Assembly: GCA_051880475.1 (NCBI GenBank)
Contig: JBJEOA010000049.1
Span: 42,541 to 106,540 of the forward strand
Reading direction: 5' to 3'
Length of the DNA: 64,000 nt
Source of the DNA: JAUUSJ01 sp051880475
Lineage (GTDB): Bacteria > Bacillota > Clostridia > Lachnospirales > Lachnospiraceae
Shown: positions 59,454 to 64,000 of the stretch, piece after piece
How the letters are laid out: each line of letters opens with the position of its first letter
Position numbering within the stretch: the stretch's first letter is position 1
Translations under genes and position numbers: made by a program
Notes under the pieces: model-generated
Database searches by the model: none
What the model was told of the DNA's origin: nothing
What the model saw: the letters and a program-made list of their open reading frames with translations, nothing else

Positions 59454-60671
59454 ATGGGAAGATTTACATTGCCAAGAGACTTATATCACGGAAAGGGATC
59501 TCTTGAGACATTGAAGACATTGGAAGGAAAGAAAGCAATCATCTGTGTCGGCGGTGGCTCTATGAAACGCTTTGGATTCTTAGACAGAGCAAAAGCCTAC
59601 TTAGAGGAAGCTGGAATGGAAGTTATTATATTTGAGGGAATTGAGCCAGACCCATCTGTTGATACAGTTATGAGGGGTGCGCAGGTTATGACAGAATTTG
59701 AGCCAGACTGGATTGTAGCTATGGGTGGTGGTTCACCTATCGACGCTGCAAAAGCTATGTGGATTAAGTACGAATATCCAGAGATTACATTTGAAGAGAT
59801 GTGTCAAGTTTTCGGCATTCCACAGCTTCGTAAAAAAGCTCATTTCTGTGCAATTCCATCTACATCTGGAACAGCTACAGAAGTTACAGCGTTTGCCGTT
59901 ATTACAGATTATGAAAAGGGCATCAAATATCCATTGGCAGATTTTGAGATTACACCAGATATCGCTATCGTAGACCCAGACTTAGCAGAGACAATGCCTA
60001 AGAAATTAGTTGCTCATACAGGTATGGACGCTATGACACATGCCATTGAGGCTTATGTTTCTACAGCAAACTGTGATTTTACAGATCCTTTAGCTATTCA
60101 TGCTATTGAGATGATTCAGAGCGATTTGATTGATTCTTATAACGGAGATATGGAAAAGAGAGCTTCTATGCATAACGCACAGTGCTTGGCAGGAATGGCA
60201 TTCTCTAACGCTTTACTTGGTATTGTACATTCCATGGCACATAAGACAGGTGCTATTTTTGAAGATTACGGTGCACATATTATCCACGGCGCTGCAAATG
60301 CTATGTATCTTCCAAAGGTTATCGCATTTAATGCGAAGGACGAGACAGCAAAAGCTCGTTACGGCGTGATTGCTGATTATATGAAGCTTGGCGGAGAGAC
60401 ATTAGATGAGAAGGTTGATTTATTAATCAAATATCTTCGCAAGATGAATGATGATCTTAATATTCCACAGTGTATTAAAAACTATGGAGCAGACAGCTAC
60501 CCAACAGAGCAGGGATTCGTTCCAGAGGAAGTATTTTTAGAGAGACTCCCAGATATCGCAGCAAATGCTATTTTAGATGCATGTACAGGTTCTAATCCTC
60601 GTCAGCCAAGTCAGGAAGAGATGGAGAAATTGTTGAAATGCTGTTATTATGACACAGAGGTAGATTTCTAA
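59454..60671 (+). CDS. Iron-containing alcohol dehydrogenase
   Basis: A 405-residue group III alcohol dehydrogenase. 'VGGGSMKRFGFLDRA' and 'WIVAMGGGSPIDAAKAMWIK' bind NAD(P); the metal ligands lie in 'TGMDAMTHAIEAYVS' and 'LGIVHSMAHKTGAIF' and 'HIIHGAANAMYLP'. It probably reduces acetaldehyde, butyraldehyde or similar at the end of fermentation. Start 59454 is chosen since GGAGGAAAAC lies just before it. A Rex-like site precedes it. Confidence 0.93.
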   Translation: MGRFTLPRDLYHGKGSLETLKTLEGKKAIICVGGGSMKRFGFLDRAKAYLEEAGMEVIIFEGIEPDPSVDTVMRGAQVMTEFEPDWIVAMGGGSPIDAAKAMWIKYEYPEITFEEMCQVFGIPQLRKKAHFCAIPSTSGTATEVTAFAVITDYEKGIKYPLADFEITPDIAIVDPDLAETMPKKLVAHTGMDAMTHAIEAYVSTANCDFTDPLAIHAIEMIQSDLIDSYNGDMEKRASMHNAQCLAGMAFSNALLGIVHSMAHKTGAIFEDYGAHIIHGAANAMYLPKVIAFNAKDETAKARYGVIADYMKLGGETLDEKVDLLIKYLRKMNDDLNIPQCIKNYGADSYPTEQGFVPEEVFLERLPDIAANAILDACTGSNPRQPSQEEMEKLLKCCYYDTEVDF

Positions 60672-60860
60672 AAATAAATATATTTGAGGATAATTCGTAA
60701 ATTTTAAGGGCTGTGGCAAGATAAATAATTTCTATTTTGCCATAGCCCTATTATATTTGTTGCTCTTTTCTACATACATATTGTCCACATATTGTCCGCA
60801 CAGTGATTTGCCAGTGTACAGCCAAGAGGCAGAAAAAGTGCACATTTTGAGATGATGCCT

Positions 60861-62606
60861 CTATCTTCGATATCGATTAAAGCAAGAGTAAACTTCTTGT
60901 ATTCTTGGCATTGCATATCCACCTGGAATATAACTTCCCTCAGAAAAAAATTCCAATCCTTTGCTCTCAAGTTGTCTTTCAAGATAGGTTATAATCTGAG
61001 GAATCGTTTTTTTTCCGTCTGCCATATGTTCTATCGTATATTTTAAAAGCATTCCAAGTGAGGCAGTCTGCTCTGAATCTACCAATTGTTCGATATAGCG
61101 AAGGTCAATCTCTTTTTTTCCGAGAGAGAAACTATCGCATCCATGTACTTTTACTTTAAGCCTTTCTTGTCTATCCCCTCTGTCTTTATTTTCCCTATTA
61201 TTTCTTCCGCTGGAATTTCTGCTGGAATTTTTGCCGGAATCTGCCCTTGTCATAATTCGATTACTTACTGGCATTGTAAACGTAGGAGGATGGATATTAG
61301 AAATTGGATACTTCTCGCAGAGTTCTTTCACGCGTGCTGTGATATCGACAGGCATATAATTATCCATTTGAATCACAATATCCGCAATATGGAAAAAGGC
61401 TCCTGAGCTTCCAGCGACCAAAATAGTAGAGATTCCCGCCTCTTCGTATAATTCTCTCGCTCTTTCAAGAAATGGGGTAATTGGCTCTTTTTCTTGTAAA
61501 ATAACTTCCTGCATAAATGCATCTCTAACCATAAAATTAGTTGCAGAAGTATCCTCGTCAAGCAAGAATACTTTCGCTCCAGCCTCCATTCCCTCCACAA
61601 TACCAGCTGCCTGAGAGGTGCTTCCACTTGCATCCTCTGTGGAGAAGCATTTCGTATCCTTTTTATTTGGTAAATCATTAATGAAAAGGGAGATATCAAC
61701 ATCTTTAATAAATCTTCCGTCCTCTGAGCGAAGCTTTAATGCCGTCTCATCTGTGATAACATACTCCCTTCCATCTCCCGCAATATGATTATAAACCCCC
61801 GTATCGAGAGCTGTCAAAAGTGTCGATTTTCCGTGATATCCTCCTCCGACAATTAACGTAATTCCTGATTTTATTCCCATTCCAGTCATTCTTCCCTTGT
61901 GAGGCAAATCCATGCAAACTCTCAAACTCTCTGGGGAAGAAAATGCAGTCGCATTTTTCATCGGTTTTTTCGAAACTCCACTCTCTCGAGGCAAAATTGA
62001 ACCGTCTGCCACAAAAGCTATCATATCCCTTTTCTTTAATTGATCTCGAATATAGGCTTGGTCTTCTGCCAGAAAAATTGTCTGCTCAACCTGTTTTTTA
62101 TTTAGCTTTGTATAAAAAAATGTATTCTCCACACAGACTGGAAGATAATCAAACAAAATTTTCTCAAGCTCAGTCGCATTGATTGTTCTTCCGTTTGCCG
62201 GAAATCCTACAAAAAATCTGGCAATGATTTCTTTATCTGTCACCTCACAGGCTGTTCTCTCTAATACTTCTTGCCCACAGTGGCTGACCGAGATTAATCC
62301 ACTCTTTCCAGAACCTTTCGCCTGAAACGTATATTTCCCAACTTGACGCTCAAACTGACGAGTCAGATAATCCGCCAATGTAATTTTCGTCAGCTTACTC
62401 GCATAACAAAATGCTGGAAAACCTGCCGTTTCTCTGGTAATTCTCACACTAATATGAGAAGGAGATGCAAATGGATCTCCCTGTACATGGTCGATGGACA
62501 ATATATATTCTCTAAATTTATAGGAACCTTTTAGCGATTTATATGCTGGATAGCCCTTTTTATGAATCGCTCGAAGTGATTCTTGCAATTGTTTTGCTAG
62601 CTGCAT
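60861..62606 (-). CDS. Predicted ATPase of the ABC class (COG3044)
   Basis: A 581-residue protein matching the COG3044 ABC-class ATPase family. The P-loop is in 'GITLIVGGGYHGKSTLLTAL'; 'FSTEDASGSTSQAAGIVEGM' resembles the ABC signature region and 'AKVFLLDEDTSATNFM' is the Walker B with its catalytic acid. N-terminal 200 residues include 'FVGFPANGRTINATELEKIL'. A Ser/Asn/Arg-rich low-complexity insert lies around 460-485. Role unknown; possibly RNA or nucleotide related. ATG at 62606 follows AAAGGAGAAA. Confidence 0.88.
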   Translation of the reverse strand: MQLAKQLQESLRAIHKKGYPAYKSLKGSYKFREYILSIDHVQGDPFASPSHISVRITRETAGFPAFCYASKLTKITLADYLTRQFERQVGKYTFQAKGSGKSGLISVSHCGQEVLERTACEVTDKEIIARFFVGFPANGRTINATELEKILFDYLPVCVENTFFYTKLNKKQVEQTIFLAEDQAYIRDQLKKRDMIAFVADGSILPRESGVSKKPMKNATAFSSPESLRVCMDLPHKGRMTGMGIKSGITLIVGGGYHGKSTLLTALDTGVYNHIAGDGREYVITDETALKLRSEDGRFIKDVDISLFINDLPNKKDTKCFSTEDASGSTSQAAGIVEGMEAGAKVFLLDEDTSATNFMVRDAFMQEVILQEKEPITPFLERARELYEEAGISTILVAGSSGAFFHIADIVIQMDNYMPVDITARVKELCEKYPISNIHPPTFTMPVSNRIMTRADSGKNSSRNSSGRNNRENKDRGDRQERLKVKVHGCDSFSLGKKEIDLRYIEQLVDSEQTASLGMLLKYTIEHMADGKKTIPQIITYLERQLESKGLEFFSEGSYIPGGYAMPRIQEVYSCFNRYRR

Positions 62607-62649
62607 CAAAATTTCTCCTTTCTATTTTGTATTCTTATTTTATTTTTCC

Positions 62650-62678
62650 ATTATATCTTACTTGAAATTTGTTGACAA
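62650..62678 (-). promoter_or_regulatory. Promoter of the ABC-class ATPase gene
   Basis: On the minus strand: TTGTCA (62678-62673), 17-base spacer, TATAAT (62655-62650), about 45 bases before the ATG. Confidence 0.65.
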
Positions 62679-63124
62679 GATAGTCAAGACAAAGACAATG
62701 CATTGGAGAGTTCTAAAAGGTCCGGAGAAAACGGAAAGAGTATATAATATTGTTAGATTGTCAAGAGCGAAAATCTTCGAATAGACGCTAATTATTACAT
62801 TTTTTTTGTTAATTATTACACTAATGTTGAAAAAAATCAAAAAGAAGCTACAATAAGATAGTATTGTAATATTTTAAATTTTTTAAATTTCTTTTTAGAT
62901 TCCTTCTGGAAATATCTTTTTTGATATTTTTAGAGGGTTCTTTTGTTGTTAATGTATTCGATGTAAGAGTTAGTTGAGTTATGTCAATACAGTTTCTAAA
63001 GTTGTGGTAATCGGGTTTTTGTTTATAGGGGAGTAAAGAAAAAATATGATATGGAGATTGTATAAAATACTAAATTTATGACAAATAAAATGTGATAAGA
63101 GTATAAGTAAATGAGAGAGGAAAT
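62679..63124. other. Intergenic region before the LytTR gene
   Basis: An AT-rich stretch without a gene I can support. It contains paired TTTTTTTGTTAATTATTACA-type A/T words around 62800-62820 (TAATTATTACA twice) but no clear promoter or palindrome that stands out. Confidence 0.4.
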
Positions 63125-63862
63125 ATGAGAGTAATAGCTTGCGATGATGAAGAAAAAGTGTTGAAACAGTTAAAAGAATGGACGGATGATTATTTTTCTA
63201 GAAAAAATATAGAGTTTTCATTTCAAAAATATAGTACTGAGAAAAGTCTCCGGCGAGAACTAGACGAATATAATGGAGAAATACCGTTGATTATTTTTAT
63301 GGATATGCAGCAACAATGGGAAAATTCTTTAAAGAAAATACGAGAGATTGAACAATGGACAAAAAATGTAGTCGTTATATTTATTTTCGGAGATGGATAT
63401 AACGCATATATAGAGGAAATTTTTGATATTAATCCTATTTATCTTCTGGTAAAGCCGATAAAAAGGGAGAGTTTTGAGAAGGCTATAGATTTTGCACTTA
63501 CCAAAATGGGCAATAATAAAGAAGAGTCGTATATTGTAATTCGACGCAGAGGAGAAAAAAAGAAAATATATTATCATGAAATTTATTATATAGAGCGCAA
63601 TTTGAGAAAGACAGAAATTTGCTGTGTGATGGAAAATTATGAATGCTACGAAAAATTATCGAGTCTTGAGGAGCGTTTGGGAGAGAACTTTGTGAGATGT
63701 CATAATAGTTTTATCGTCAATCTGGCCTGTGTCAAGAGCGTCAAGAGAAATGAGCTTATTTTAAACAACGGAAAATGTATTCCAGTTAGCAATAGCAAAA
63801 GTAAACTAACAAGAGAAGCCGCAATTCGGTATTTGGAGGGAGTCATGGAAAAATATAACTAA
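63125..63862 (+). CDS. LytTR-family response regulator
   Basis: A 245-residue AgrA/LytR-type regulator. The receiver domain (1-120) has 'MRVIACDDEEKVLKQLKEW', a phospho-acceptor Asp in 'IIFMDMQQQW' and the conserved Lys in 'YLLVKPIKRESF'. The LytTR DNA-binding domain (about 140-245) has 'IYYHEIYYIERNLRKTEICC' and 'FVRCHNSFIVNLACVKSVKR'. Such regulators control surface, bacteriocin or quorum-type genes and usually pair with a histidine kinase; none is inside the window. It directly precedes the GACA repeat locus. Confidence 0.92.
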   Translation: MRVIACDDEEKVLKQLKEWTDDYFSRKNIEFSFQKYSTEKSLRRELDEYNGEIPLIIFMDMQQQWENSLKKIREIEQWTKNVVVIFIFGDGYNAYIEEIFDINPIYLLVKPIKRESFEKAIDFALTKMGNNKEESYIVIRRRGEKKKIYYHEIYYIERNLRKTEICCVMENYECYEKLSSLEERLGENFVRCHNSFIVNLACVKSVKRNELILNNGKCIPVSNSKSKLTREAAIRYLEGVMEKYN

Positions 63863-63889
63863 AAAGATAAAAAAGGGGTTGACAAGAAA

Positions 63890-64000
<111 letters not shown>

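Overview
The window is AT-rich chromosomal DNA from a spore-forming, anaerobic Firmicute, most likely a Lachnospiraceae (gut Clostridia) member. Evidence for this: A/G-rich Shine-Dalgarno sequences with frequent GTG/TTG starts, sporulation genes (gerW, ylbJ), a large 2-hydroxyacyl-CoA dehydratase activase, small clostridial families resembling DUF6465 and DUF6809, an FMN riboswitch in front of a ribD-E-BA-H operon, and the clostridial order rpmB - asp23-like - DAK2 kinase - recG - rsmD - coaD - ylbJ - tmcAL - ackA. The genus cannot be fixed from the sequence alone. I see no rRNA, tRNA, IS element or CRISPR array.

Region by region. 1-10 kb: two paralogous LysR regulators (the first cut by the window edge) next to a probable shikimate/quinate catabolic operon: an IolE/dehydroshikimate-dehydratase-like TIM barrel, an Old Yellow Enzyme-type Fe-S flavoprotein, a shikimate/quinate dehydrogenase, a type I 3-dehydroquinate dehydratase and a DctQ-M-P TRAP transporter. 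10-16 kb: a cell-surface block (M14 carboxypeptidase, leucine-rich/Listeria-Bacteroides-repeat protein with a decayed 3' end, Ig-like/L,D-transpeptidase) and a small Xre regulator, with an unusual iterated promoter box shared by two loci. 16-20 kb: stand-alone hisH-hisF and a two-gene type II restriction-modification system. 20-28.7 kb: giant CoA-dehydratase activase, LysM protein, CorA, a rhomboid-like protein and pyruvate kinase. 28.8-43.7 kb: conserved hypotheticals, ytfI-gerW, and the housekeeping run rpmB to ackA.

43.8-51.8 kb: a compact selenium/molybdenum module (DUF3343 carrier-like protein, ModA, ModB, short ModE, SelD, YedF, YqeB, cysteine desulfurase, YqeC, MocA-like cytidylyltransferase). 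This is the accessory set of selenium-dependent molybdenum hydroxylases and sits between ackA and yceD-rpmF. 52.9-55.2 kb: two adjacent G3E (CobW/ZNG1) GTPases, one with a very long His-rich repeat and one apparently fused to a YcgQ-like domain. 55.2-60.7 kb: FMN-riboswitch riboflavin operon and an iron-dependent alcohol dehydrogenase with a Rex-like site. 60.8-64 kb: an ABC-class ATPase, a LytTR response regulator and a perfect GACA tetranucleotide tract running off the window end.

The strongest unexplained signals are (i) a three-copy family of about 210-230 bp fold-back elements whose arms differ in sequence between copies yet stay self-complementary, each lying in sense orientation just after a gene; (ii) the (GACA)n tract, which looks like a phase-variable contingency locus; and (iii) the repeated ATAGTC-N8-ATC-TATAA promoter boxes at 10.5 and 15.8 kb.
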